DNA of 64,000 nt from an uncultured Parabacteroides sp. (lineage in GTDB: Bacteria; Bacteroidota; Bacteroidia; Bacteroidales; Tannerellaceae), in NCBI RefSeq assembly GCF_902493135.1, contig NZ_CABUOD010000013.1:46404-110403 (forward strand). Reading direction: 5' to 3'. The position numbers and the translations under genes are program-made. The notes beneath the pieces are model-generated. The model saw nothing but the letters and a program-made list of their open reading frames with translations, made no database searches and was not told the origin of the DNA. Within the stretch, counting starts at the first letter, position 1; each line of letters begins with the position of its first letter. This document shows, piece after piece, positions 8,940 to 17,885 of the stretch.

Positions 8940-11900
8940 TTAGAATGTAATATCCAAACCGAAACTGTATGTACGAACGTTCGGGTAAGCCCATTGCAAC
9001 TGCGATGCATTGGTATCACTACTTGAAGCATCTGTTTCGGGGTCAAGACCTGTATACGGAGTAATGATAAATGGATTGTTCACATCAAAGTATACACGTA
9101 CGTTTGACAAAATATGTTTGCTGGTCTTAATCGGAATATTATAACCTAACGTAATGTTACGACAACGAATAAACCATGTCTTTTCGTAATAGTAATCACC
9201 GGTTCCATATGCGCTTTCTGTTTGGAAATAACCCGGTAATGTTCCGTCCTGATTAGAAGAACTCCAAAGGTCGCTAATGGAAGTCGGTTGATTATAACCA
9301 CGACGCAAATCATTTACGTTATTACTGATCCATGTTTTCTTATAACTACCAGCAGACAATTTGTTAAACTGTCCGTAGAAATAGATATTGAAATCAAAAT
9401 TTTTATATCGCAATGTATTGTTGAATCCCAACAAGTAACCTGGGTCTTTACTTCCGTAAATCACTTTATCGGCATCATCCAACTTACCGTCAGGCTTACC
9501 GGTCTTCATTGGAATACCATGTTTGTCTACCTTGATGGAACCATCAGCTTCGTACACATAACCATCGATATCTTTAATCTTTACTTGTCCAGGAAGTGCA
9601 CCCGGCATGTGGTCGATTGTTTCTCCCGGCTGAACCAGGCCATCCGACAAATAACCTGCAAACGTACGGATATATCCGTTATATTCGCTATAAGCACTCG
9701 GTTTCCAGTTCGGATCACGTTCTTTCCACTTGTCACGATACAAAGAGAATGTCAAATCGGAAGTCCATTCGAAATCTTTATTGCGGATATTCGTTGTATT
9801 GATTGTCAACTCAAAACCTTGGCTCTGTGTTTTGCCAACGTTTGCAATAAGCTTGTTTACTTCGTTATAAGAAAGCAATGTACGCTCGTTCAGCAGATCC
9901 GAGATAATTTTATGGTAATATTCAGCTGTTACATTGATACGTCCATTCAGGAATCCTAAATCCAAACCAACGTTCCACTCACGTGTAGTTTCCCAAGTCA
10001 CATCACTGTTGCCCAGCTGGTCCAGGTAAACACCGTTGACCATAGAACCTCCGAAGATGTTATTACGATTTCCGACCTTATAATAACTATAAGCCACATC
10101 ACCCACGTTAGAGTTACCGGTTTCACCATAGCTCAAACGTAACTTACCGTTAGATAACACGTTTTTCAACGGAGACATAAAATCTTCTTCCAAAAATCTC
10201 CATCCGGCAGCAACTGACGGGAAAACACCCCACCGATTACCTTCAGCAAAGTTTGAAGAACCATCCGTACGAATAGTTGCAGTCAACAGGTAACGATCCT
10301 TGAACGAATAGTTCACACGACCGAAGAATGAAGCCATACGAGATTTCGTAGCACTTGAACCGACAGTCGGACGTTTCGCATTACCAGCACCTAAATTATT
10401 GAACAAGAAACCGTCCGTAATAAAGTCATTGTTCTTGCCCGACAACATTTCATATGTAAACAGCTGGTAAGAATGACCTGCCAATACACCAAAATTATGC
10501 TCACCGATCTGTTTCGTGTAGCTTGCTGTCAATTCCATCAGATAATCGGAGTTATCAGCCTGAGCCACATAAGCAGAACCGTTTTCTCTGGCTCCGTAAA
10601 GAGTTGTTGTCGGCATATACTGTTTACGTTTCTGATAGTTACGGTCAATACCGAAGTTTGCTTTCAACAGCAAATCCTGGATAGGACGCACTTCAAAAAA
10701 TACGTTTCCTAACAGACGCTCCTTTGTTGTCTTGTCTGTGATATCCAATAAAGACACAGGATTAGGCAAGAAAGAGGCATCAGAGTTCATCGAATAATCG
10801 CCATTCTCATCACGGATCGGCAGAGACGGGTTGAACTGAGCGGCAGAAACCAAAATACCAGCATTTTCATTCTGTCCATCGCCCAACGGCACATTATCAT
10901 ATTCGTTACGGGAAACATTCAAGTTTATACCCATCTTCACATACTTGCTCAATTTCTGATCCAGATTAACACGGGCGGAATAACGTTCCATGGCGTTATT
11001 CTTGATTACACCGTCCTGTTTGAAATAGTTTCCAGAAACCAAATATTTCGTATTGTCGTTACCACCCGTTACAGACAAGTTATGAGAAGTCTGGAAACCT
11101 AAACGTGAGATTTCGTCGAACCAATTCGTATTATTTGCCGGATTGGCAATTTCTGATTCAGTATATTTAGGTACATATGGCATCGCAATATCTGATTCCG
11201 ACTTTCCCCCATAAATACCCACACCATTCGTACGCAACCATAATTCACGATTATAATTGTTTGTTGCCTGCATAAAGCCGGAAGCATCGAGCATTTCATA
11301 CGATTTGGCAATCTGTTGAACAGAAGCAGAACCTGAATACTGAACCTTAGCAGCACCGCTCTTACCGCGTTTTGTCGTTACGATGATCACACCGTTGCCG
11401 GCACGCGCACCATAAATAGCCGTAGAACTTGCATCCTTCAGCACTTCAATAGATTCGATATCGTTCGGGTTGATAGAACCTAAGATGTTATCCGTGTTGC
11501 CATCCTTATACTGGTTACCGCTGTCCAAAGAACCCGGCGTACTGACTGGGAAACCGTCAATAATGATCAACGGATCGTTACCGGCCTTATCGGAAGAGGC
11601 AGCACCACGCACACGGAAAGTAGACTGGCCACCCGGCTGCGCACTGATCGTGCTTACCTGCAAACCGGCAGCTTTACCAGCCAAAGCGTGGCTGATAGAA
11701 GAGACCGTACCGACAGGAGTGTCATCCATCTTGACAGAAGCGACCGCACCCGTCAAGTCTTTCTTCTTCATCGTACCGTAACCGACAACCACCACTTCTT
11801 CCAGAGCCTGCGTATCTTCTTTCAACAGGACGTTGATCACACTCTGGTTCTTCACAGCGATATCCTGCGGAATGTATCCGATGAAGGAAATCTGCAAAGT

Positions 11901-12419
11901 CGCATTGGCCGGCACTTCGATGGAGAAGTGACCATCCATATCGGTAGTCGTACCGTTGGTCGTACCTTTCTGGATGACGTTCGCACCGGCAACAGGGCCG
12001 AAAGCATCGCTTACAGTACCGGTCACCTTACGATCCTGTTGTGCGACAGCGGCAGACGCCGGAGCGACTTCGGAAGTCAGGACGATGTGACGATCCTTGA
12101 TCGTGTACTTCAAACCTGTTTTAGCAGCTATGGCGTCCAAGACAGTCTGAATGGTAGCATTCTTCTCATTGATAGAGATCTTTTCATTCTTGTTGATCTC
12201 TTCCAGATTATAGAAAAACAGGAATTCAGACTGCTTTTCGATCTGTTTCAACACTTTTTCTAACGTCTCATTCTTAGCTGAAACATTTAGAGTGGCAGTT
12301 TGTGCATAGGTGGAAGCAACCACGCTCGACAAGCAAACAGCCAACATTAACACGGTTAATTTCATGATTTTTATAGTTCTTTTCAGGTTAAGAGAAACAA
12401 CTATACGTTGATTATTCAT
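8940..12419 (-). CDS. SusC/RagA TonB-linked outer-membrane transporter with STN signalling domain
   Basis: 1159 residues from the ATG at 12419; a GTG at 12455 is also open but adds a non-signal-like stretch. A long signal peptide ends near residue 39 (STYA). An STN domain (about 40-105, TLEKVLKQIEKQSEFLFFY) precedes a carboxypeptidase-D-like beta domain (KVTGTVSDAFGPVAGANV), the TonB-box-like EEVVVVGYGT, a plug (VRGAASSDKAGNDPLIIIDG and NPNDIESIEVLKDASSTAIY) and a barrel ending SFGLDITF. It imports the glycan with SusD. The STN domain shows that it is the transducing type that contacts a FecR anti-sigma factor, matching the fecR gene just upstream. Confidence 0.96.
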   Translation of the reverse strand: MNNQRIVVSLNLKRTIKIMKLTVLMLAVCLSSVVASTYAQTATLNVSAKNETLEKVLKQIEKQSEFLFFYNLEEINKNEKISINEKNATIQTVLDAIAAKTGLKYTIKDRHIVLTSEVAPASAAVAQQDRKVTGTVSDAFGPVAGANVIQKGTTNGTTTDMDGHFSIEVPANATLQISFIGYIPQDIAVKNQSVINVLLKEDTQALEEVVVVGYGTMKKKDLTGAVASVKMDDTPVGTVSSISHALAGKAAGLQVSTISAQPGGQSTFRVRGAASSDKAGNDPLIIIDGFPVSTPGSLDSGNQYKDGNTDNILGSINPNDIESIEVLKDASSTAIYGARAGNGVIIVTTKRGKSGAAKVQYSGSASVQQIAKSYEMLDASGFMQATNNYNRELWLRTNGVGIYGGKSESDIAMPYVPKYTESEIANPANNTNWFDEISRLGFQTSHNLSVTGGNDNTKYLVSGNYFKQDGVIKNNAMERYSARVNLDQKLSKYVKMGINLNVSRNEYDNVPLGDGQNENAGILVSAAQFNPSLPIRDENGDYSMNSDASFLPNPVSLLDITDKTTKERLLGNVFFEVRPIQDLLLKANFGIDRNYQKRKQYMPTTTLYGARENGSAYVAQADNSDYLMELTASYTKQIGEHNFGVLAGHSYQLFTYEMLSGKNNDFITDGFLFNNLGAGNAKRPTVGSSATKSRMASFFGRVNYSFKDRYLLTATIRTDGSSNFAEGNRWGVFPSVAAGWRFLEEDFMSPLKNVLSNGKLRLSYGETGNSNVGDVAYSYYKVGNRNNIFGGSMVNGVYLDQLGNSDVTWETTREWNVGLDLGFLNGRINVTAEYYHKIISDLLNERTLLSYNEVNKLIANVGKTQSQGFELTINTTNIRNKDFEWTSDLTFSLYRDKWKERDPNWKPSAYSEYNGYIRTFAGYLSDGLVQPGETIDHMPGALPGQVKIKDIDGYVYEADGSIKVDKHGIPMKTGKPDGKLDDADKVIYGSKDPGYLLGFNNTLRYKNFDFNIYFYGQFNKLSAGSYKKTWISNNVNDLRRGYNQPTSISDLWSSSNQDGTLPGYFQTESAYGTGDYYYEKTWFIRCRNITLGYNIPIKTSKHILSNVRVYFDVNNPFIITPYTGLDPETDASSSDTNASQLQWAYPNVRTYSFGLDITF

Positions 12420-12576
12420 ATTTTTGAATGTTTTTAAGATTAAACACGATCCCACGGCAATGGGAGTTTAATTGTTCACACTTTAGAAGAGAAGATCCGG
12501 CAAGATTTTCTCTTCTTTTTTGTTTACTACTAACTGGTATTCATATTTCCTACAAAGATTAGCAATTTGTTCTTAT
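12420..12576 (-). promoter_or_regulatory. susC leader region with hairpin
   Basis: The 157 bp between fecR and susC hold a 9-bp stem (AGAAGAGAA at 12485-12493 against 12508-12516). On the minus strand this lies in the susC 5' leader. A T-run follows it only on the plus strand, so it is more likely a leader structure than a fecR terminator. A dedicated ECF promoter is expected here but no sequence could be assigned. Confidence 0.45.
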
Positions 12577-13557
12577 TTAGATTTCCGATATTGTCACGTG
12601 ATGATCGTCGATCTTATACCGGATCGGGATCGACAGATGGATAATCTCCATGATGTCCTTGAGACTTTGCCCGCGATAGAAAGTCCCGGTAAATTTCCGG
12701 TGGTTCAACGCTTCCGACTTGACAGTGAACTGCACGCCGTAGACATGGCTCAACCGGTACAGGATAGCTTCCAGACTTTGTTCGGGGAAATAATAATATC
12801 CGGTTGTCCACGAGACAAACCGATTGGCGTCGACCTGTTGCAGGAGGGCCGATTGCGTTTTTTTGTTATAGACAAACTGTTCGTTCGGCTTTAAGATCGT
12901 AGGGTGTGACAGGTGCTGCGTAGTCAGCAGGACAGAACCTTCCAGCAGTGTTGTCGTCAGGAGCGAATCGGCCGGATAAGCGGAGACGTTGAACTTCGTC
13001 CCGAGCGCTTCGACAGATTGTTCGTTCGTTTTGACAATAAAAGGCTTATCTTTCTTTTTGGCGACTTCAAAATAGGCTTCCCCTTCCAGATACACGATAC
13101 GTTCGGATTTACCATAACGGGAATCATAGGAGAAAGAAGTCCGGGTTCCGAGACTGACGCGGGTTCCGTCCGGCAAGACAACCACATCCGCTTCAAGCCC
13201 GTCCCCACCTACATAACTGGTAATCCGGTCAGCATGTTCCCTTGAAGAATAGAGAAAAACGGTAGAAGTAATCGCTGCGGCAAACATTGCCACAGCCGCA
13301 TAAGTACTTATGCGCATCAATAAGGTAAACCTTTTGCGCTGGCGGGACTTTCTCTTATCGAGAAGGCGAAGCCAGCTATCATGTATTTCAGAAGCATCGC
13401 GGGAGGGAGCACAGGCTTCATAAAGCGCTTTCATCTCGAAAAACAATTTCTTATTGTCCGCACTTTCATTCACCCAAGCATAAAAATCGTCCAAAGACCG
13501 ACCTTGCAGCCGTCCTTGCAAATACCCGATGATTAATTCCGAATGTTCGTTTTCCAT
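12577..13557 (-). CDS. FecR-family anti-sigma factor
   Basis: 326 residues. A cytoplasmic N-terminal part (1-83) would bind the sigma factor; a single membrane helix lies near 84-105 (STYAAVAMFAAAITSTVFLY). The periplasmic FecR domain (about 125-220, DVVVLPDGTRVSLGTRTSF, GEAYFEVAKKKDKPFIVKT) is followed by a DUF4974 domain (LEAILYRLSHVYGVQFTV). It would receive the signal from the STN domain of the adjoining SusC and release the ECF sigma factor. It is separated from the sigma gene by 480 bp carrying repeats, which is wider than usual for this pair. Confidence 0.95.
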   Translation of the reverse strand: MENEHSELIIGYLQGRLQGRSLDDFYAWVNESADNKKLFFEMKALYEACAPSRDASEIHDSWLRLLDKRKSRQRKRFTLLMRISTYAAVAMFAAAITSTVFLYSSREHADRITSYVGGDGLEADVVVLPDGTRVSLGTRTSFSYDSRYGKSERIVYLEGEAYFEVAKKKDKPFIVKTNEQSVEALGTKFNVSAYPADSLLTTTLLEGSVLLTTQHLSHPTILKPNEQFVYNKKTQSALLQQVDANRFVSWTTGYYYFPEQSLEAILYRLSHVYGVQFTVKSEALNHRKFTGTFYRGQSLKDIMEIIHLSIPIRYKIDDHHVTISEI

Positions 13558-14037
13558 GTTTTCTTAATTATTAGATGTAGATACAAAGTCGACACATGGT
13601 TAACTTAGCTCTTACATATACACAACGAACGGGAGGAAAAAAGTACTCACAAGAAAAATGATTTTTTTATAAAATATCTCCATGGCATCGCTAAAACAGA
13701 ACATTCGGTTACCGTTATTCATTTTATTTCATATCTTTATCATTGGGAAAAGGCGCGTTATAGAGATAACATATACAGTAAGGGGGGGCGCAGGGCTGAC
13801 TTTATTTGCTTTGTTCACCCGGCAATTATCAGAATTTCACCAATAGTATTTCAGAATTTCCCGGCATGTAATTTGTTTTCGACAATGTCGTATATATTCC
13901 CGACAATGTCAAACATATACTTGACAATGTCGAATTTATTCCCGACAATGTAGAAAACAGATTACACTTGCATCTACAGGACAATATCCCTTGGGAACTT
14001 ACGAAAGAGTGCCTATGTTGAAAAACAGGAACAGCAT
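13558..14037. other. 480-bp gap between sigma and fecR genes
   Basis: No convincing gene. The right half carries the phased palindrome array at 13830-13951, described separately. The left half is AT-rich and holds a G-run near 13783-13789. A 70-codon frame on the minus strand (13829-14041) opens only with TTG and translates the repeat into a heptad (TLSxI), so I read it as non-coding. Confidence 0.6.
13830..13951. repeat. Phased palindrome array A: four 21-bp units plus two 22-bp units
   Basis: GACAATGTC (odd palindrome GACA-A-TGTC) starts at 13881, 13902 and 13923, with GACAATGT at 13944: an exact 21 bp period. Just left of it CAGAATTTC (odd palindrome GAA-T-TTC) starts at 13830 and 13852, a 22 bp period. 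The bases between the cores are AT-rich and vary. It lies in the transcribed direction between the ECF sigma gene and fecR, so it could be a multi-site operator. Confidence 0.85.
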
Positions 14038-14583
14038 TCAATCGAGAAGGAAGATAAGCAGGAACAGATTCGAACAGTTCTTGCGCAGATAAAGGAGGGA
14101 ACGATAGAGCAGGTTCTCGACCGTACGTACGGAAAGATTCAGGTGTTCCGCTATTTCGGCCGCTTTCATGCCTTCGAGATAGGACATGCGGAAGACTTGC
14201 CGGCTTCTTTCAGGCAGCTCGGCGACCTTTTTCATCAACAGATCGAGCAGGTCTTTTCGCATGAAGAGTTCGTCGGATGCCTCAAAGAAGTCAAGTTCGT
14301 CCAATTTTAGCTGAAGGGCGCGATGATCGATGATCTCCTGCTCCATATTTATCCGGCGAAGATAATCCAGGCAGGCATTCCGGACGGAGACATAAAGCAC
14401 CCGTTTCAGGTCATTCTCCGGAAGGCGGAACACCTGCTTGTCCCACAGTTTCAGGAATACATCATGAACAATATCTTCGGCAAAGAAGCCGGAAACGAAC
14501 TTCTCCGCGAAGCGCATCAACATCGGGGCATACTCCGTATAAATATGCTGATATTGATCTATGTCCAAAGATGTATTCCCCAT
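14038..14583 (-). CDS. ECF-type RNA polymerase sigma factor of the utilisation locus
   Basis: 181 residues from the ATG at 14583. A longer in-frame start at 14646 would overlap the preceding gene by 38 bp and adds a non-family N-terminus, so it was not chosen. Region 2 spans about 10-80 (FAEDIVHDVFLKLW, NACLDYLRRI); region 4 spans about 115-170 with the helix-turn-helix AAEIAEHLNLSVRTVENLLY. It starts 25 bp after the stop of the large upstream gene. Paired with FecR and an STN-type SusC it should activate the locus when substrate is sensed. Confidence 0.93.
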   Translation of the reverse strand: MGNTSLDIDQYQHIYTEYAPMLMRFAEKFVSGFFAEDIVHDVFLKLWDKQVFRLPENDLKRVLYVSVRNACLDYLRRINMEQEIIDHRALQLKLDELDFFEASDELFMRKDLLDLLMKKVAELPERSRQVFRMSYLEGMKAAEIAEHLNLSVRTVENLLYRSLLYLRKNCSNLFLLIFLLD

Positions 14584-14608
14584 ATTTGCAAATATAGAAA
14601 AAATCCAA

Positions 14609-17600
14609 TTATTCATTAACAAATACGTCATGCACGCCCGGCCCATTGAATTTTAGCGGTTCGACCTTTCCGGTGACAGCATTCATACATTGGACGACAT
14701 CGTCTCCGGCAGTCTGGACCTTGACCGCCCAACCGTTTCCTTTCTTGCAGACAGACAGGATATCCGTCGTATTGGAAGCCGGCATGACAGCCAATCCGTC
14801 AGCGCAGTGGATGGTCTCGATATGATAACGACGCACAGCTACCGGGAACTTTTTACCTTTATAAATAAAGGTGGCCGGGCGCTGATCCTGATCGCTCGCC
14901 CAATCGGCATTCAGCAGATAGATCGTACGGCCGTCCGAATGGTCCCAAACCGTGAAGCCGACGGAAGGAGCCGCTTCCATCCAGCCTTTGCAGGCTTCCT
15001 CGCCGGCAGTCTTGGCAGCGATCTCTTTCATGGCTGCCACGTAGTCGGCTTTCAACGTCGTTTCGGCAGGATAGGCTTTCCGGGGGAAATAGATGATTTT
15101 TCCCGAACCGAAGCCGATCTCCGTCTTAGTTGCCAACTGCCGGTAGTTCTCTCCCAACATCTCACGGATAACCGCGTCGTCGGCAGGGAAACGGACCGGC
15201 TGGTCGGGCTGCAACTCTTCGTTCAGATGGGCTGCCGTGAGCAAAAGCGTTCCGCCCTTGAATACAAAATCGCGGATACGCAGGAAGTCATCCGCGTCGT
15301 AACTGTTCCATCCGAGGAAGATCATCGCCTTATACCGGTCCATCACGTCTTGCGGCGCTTCGACAGGCAGCAGATCGACCGTGCCGTAAGGGGTGGAAGT
15401 GAACCAACCTTCCGGCCCGCAGCCATCCACGATATTGTCCGGATAGAAGACATTCAACAGATCGAAACTTTCACATGCCTTGTCGAACTTCCATTTATCA
15501 CCCTTCTGCGACCACAGACTACCGCGGCCGAACGACTTCCAGGCGTCGTTACGTCCCTGGATCACGGCAATATTGCTTCTCAGGTCACCACGGCGGGAAT
15601 GCGTTTCCACGAAATCGAGCATCTGATGCTGGGCGAACAGGTGTTCCTTGCCGGAAACGGAATAACGGTCGTTCATGTATTCGTCCGTCCACAAGGCCTC
15701 TTCCGTATTCATATGGGATGAACCGTGCATATAAGCAACGGCCAGCGACATATACAGGCGCAGGGAATGTTTCGGATCGGTAAACGGCCCTGAGCCCCAC
15801 TGCATGGCATGAAGCGTCCCGTAAAGCGGACGGCTGTAGGCGCGGGACGCACCGCGCAGGGAAGAGAGTATGATTTCTTCCGGCCCGTACATCTGTTCGG
15901 CTCCCAGCCAGTCGTAACCGGCCTGATACAGATAGCGGAACAGCGTGGACGGTCCCGTATGGCGCGTGCTCGGACCTTTGGAATAGCGGAAATTGGCAAC
16001 GAGCTTGCGGGCGCCGTCGGCCATGTCCGTCACCCCCTCCGGATCATAATGGATAAAGACACCGTGGTCGGTATAAATCGGACGATGTTTGGCAAAGATT
16101 CCGCCATAAGGACGGTTGCGGGCCGCCATATCGGAGAATACTCCCTGGTACTGGAAATGCTGCCAGTAATAGTAGCCGCCGTCATTCTCATGCGCCTGCT
16201 TGCCGCGGAACATCGGGGAGGCCAATGTTTCCAAGGAGGGATTGATCCGGCTGCCTGCCAGCGTACGTCCTTCGACTTGCCAGGCGTACGGGATCTTCAG
16301 CTGGTCCAGCAACCGGGTGTAATGGCCGATGACGGCAGGATCGGCTACGCGGAAACCGCTCCACTGGTAGGAAGGGCGGAACTGATACCAGTTGCCGACC
16401 CGGTTGGAGATATACCATTTGAAGAAATAATCATACGGCGTATATTGCTTGTCGATATAGATTTCGTCACCGGACGAAAGGTAGATCTGTTCAGCCTCCT
16501 TGTCGATCACCTGGCGGATTTGCGCCTGTTCCGTACGGCTGCCGTCGTCAAACACCAACGGGATAGCGTGGCCGGCCTCGCTTGCACGCATTTCCACGAC
16601 ATGCAGACCGGGAGTTTCAAACAGGCATTCCTGCTCGGCAGGTGCGGCTGCACCGTTTGCCTTCACTTTGAGGCTGACATTCGGTTTGTTCGTCTCCACC
16701 AATATGCCGAAAGAGGCGTTTTTGGCAACATATTCAGGGACGGAAACGACTTCGAAATCGCGTGCGGTCTCTTCGATGATCTCCAGGCCGCGCAGTTCAT
16801 ACGGATAAGCGGCGCGATGCGGTTCTTTCCGGAGCGTCAGTTTCATCTCGCCACTGCCTTGCAAGGAAGACGGAAGCGGGATATAGAAGTCCGCCACATT
16901 GGATGCGCGGTCGAAAATGTTTCCCTCGAAGATCGTCTCCCCGTTAAATTCGAGCTTCCACATCGGCCAGCTGCGGGTTGCGAGATTACAGCCGATCCAG
17001 TAGTTGTAGTCGTCCGTTTTTTGAGCAAATCGGGTGAACGGTATGGAGCAAACCGCTTTCTTGTCCTGTGCCAGGCGCGGAGCTTCCACCCAACATTCGC
17101 CGCTGAAATGCGTCCCGCCGACACGCAGGAAAGCACAAGCCACATTTTCCGGCAACACGAATGTCTCCGACACCGTCTGATAGTTTCCCGTACCTTCCGG
17201 GACCGGCATGTAGAACACGGAGTCCGGCTTGTCATAGATATCGTCAGCCGCCCGTCCCGGTTTCCGGTAGAACAGTTCGATCCCGACTCCGAAATCGCCC
17301 TTTCCGGAAACAGTCAGACCCTGTTTCTTCACGACCGGCAGCGTAACCGTCAGTTCACCCGGTTTCAGCAACTTACCGGAAACGCGGTAATAGGCATGGC
17401 GCTCGAAATCATTGTCTTCGCCTTTGAAATAAAGCGAATAACGGTCCTTTTTACGGATCACCGAATCCAGGTTGTCATCAATATAAAACTCGGACCGGCG
17501 GAACATTTCTTCACCTCTGTTCCGGAAAGGGGCAGGCATCTTCACTCCTCCGATCACACGCAGGAATTTCCGCGTCGGGATTCCGGACTGTCCGAAGGTG

Positions 17601-17758
17601 ACGGTTTCGGAAATGCTCTGATCGGGTTGGAGCAGATGTGTTTTTTCACTTCCTGCGGGAGTAAAGACAACCGTTCTTGTCTCTTTCCAGGAAGATGCGG
17701 CGTATGCCTGAAGTGCGGCAAATGCGATTAGGCATAGGGAGATACATGTTTTTTTCAT
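14609..17758 (-). CDS. Large secreted protein, probable uncharacterised glycosidase
   Basis: 1049 residues with a signal peptide (cleavage near residue 20, LQAYA). The first 400 residues look like carbohydrate-binding or beta-sandwich modules. Residues about 440-780 look like a TIM barrel (EIYIDKQYTPYDYFFKWYIS, YAWQVEGRTLAG, YDWLGAEQMYGPEEIIL, HMNTEEALWTDEY), with Glu in EQMYG and NTEEALW as possible catalytic residues. Residues about 830-900 (YKAMIFLGWNSYDADDFL, FKGGTLLLTAAHL) resemble the glutamine-amidotransferase-like trimerisation fold of GH42-type enzymes. I cannot assign a CAZy family. It heads the minus-strand locus and runs into the sigma gene after 25 bp, so a role in the same glycan pathway is likely. 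Confidence 0.7.
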   Translation of the reverse strand: MKKTCISLCLIAFAALQAYAASSWKETRTVVFTPAGSEKTHLLQPDQSISETVTFGQSGIPTRKFLRVIGGVKMPAPFRNRGEEMFRRSEFYIDDNLDSVIRKKDRYSLYFKGEDNDFERHAYYRVSGKLLKPGELTVTLPVVKKQGLTVSGKGDFGVGIELFYRKPGRAADDIYDKPDSVFYMPVPEGTGNYQTVSETFVLPENVACAFLRVGGTHFSGECWVEAPRLAQDKKAVCSIPFTRFAQKTDDYNYWIGCNLATRSWPMWKLEFNGETIFEGNIFDRASNVADFYIPLPSSLQGSGEMKLTLRKEPHRAAYPYELRGLEIIEETARDFEVVSVPEYVAKNASFGILVETNKPNVSLKVKANGAAAPAEQECLFETPGLHVVEMRASEAGHAIPLVFDDGSRTEQAQIRQVIDKEAEQIYLSSGDEIYIDKQYTPYDYFFKWYISNRVGNWYQFRPSYQWSGFRVADPAVIGHYTRLLDQLKIPYAWQVEGRTLAGSRINPSLETLASPMFRGKQAHENDGGYYYWQHFQYQGVFSDMAARNRPYGGIFAKHRPIYTDHGVFIHYDPEGVTDMADGARKLVANFRYSKGPSTRHTGPSTLFRYLYQAGYDWLGAEQMYGPEEIILSSLRGASRAYSRPLYGTLHAMQWGSGPFTDPKHSLRLYMSLAVAYMHGSSHMNTEEALWTDEYMNDRYSVSGKEHLFAQHQMLDFVETHSRRGDLRSNIAVIQGRNDAWKSFGRGSLWSQKGDKWKFDKACESFDLLNVFYPDNIVDGCGPEGWFTSTPYGTVDLLPVEAPQDVMDRYKAMIFLGWNSYDADDFLRIRDFVFKGGTLLLTAAHLNEELQPDQPVRFPADDAVIREMLGENYRQLATKTEIGFGSGKIIYFPRKAYPAETTLKADYVAAMKEIAAKTAGEEACKGWMEAAPSVGFTVWDHSDGRTIYLLNADWASDQDQRPATFIYKGKKFPVAVRRYHIETIHCADGLAVMPASNTTDILSVCKKGNGWAVKVQTAGDDVVQCMNAVTGKVEPLKFNGPGVHDVFVNE

Positions 17759-17797
17759 ATAAACTTAATACAAATGTTTTTCGTTCAAATCACTTTC

Positions 17798-17805
17798 CAA
17801 ATGTA
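17798..17805 (-). promoter_or_regulatory. Bacteroidetes -7 element for the 1049-residue protein gene
   Basis: Read on the minus strand this is TACATTTG, matching TAnnTTTG, 40 bp upstream of the start at 17758. No good -33 TTTG is seen. Confidence 0.45.
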
Positions 17806-17844
17806 CGATTTATTTCCGTATTATTATTACTCGCAGTTTTTATG

Positions 17845-17852
17845 TACTTTTG
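17845..17852 (+). promoter_or_regulatory. Bacteroidetes -7 element for ribF
   Basis: TACTTTTG matches TAnnTTTG and lies 34 bp before the ribF ATG, divergent from the element at 17798. Confidence 0.55.
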
Positions 17853-17885
17853 TAGGTATAATTATAAGTACCTAAGACTGAAAAG

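Noticed and set aside
13829..14041. 70-codon minus-strand frame with a TLSxI heptad repeat
   Set aside because: It opens only with TTG, and the heptads are a by-product of the 21-bp period; the other arrays have periods of 22 and 23 that cannot encode protein.
15809..17731. 640-codon plus-strand frame opposite the 1049-residue gene
   Set aside because: Antisense shadow; it lacks signal peptide, domains and a start context, whereas the minus frame has all of these.
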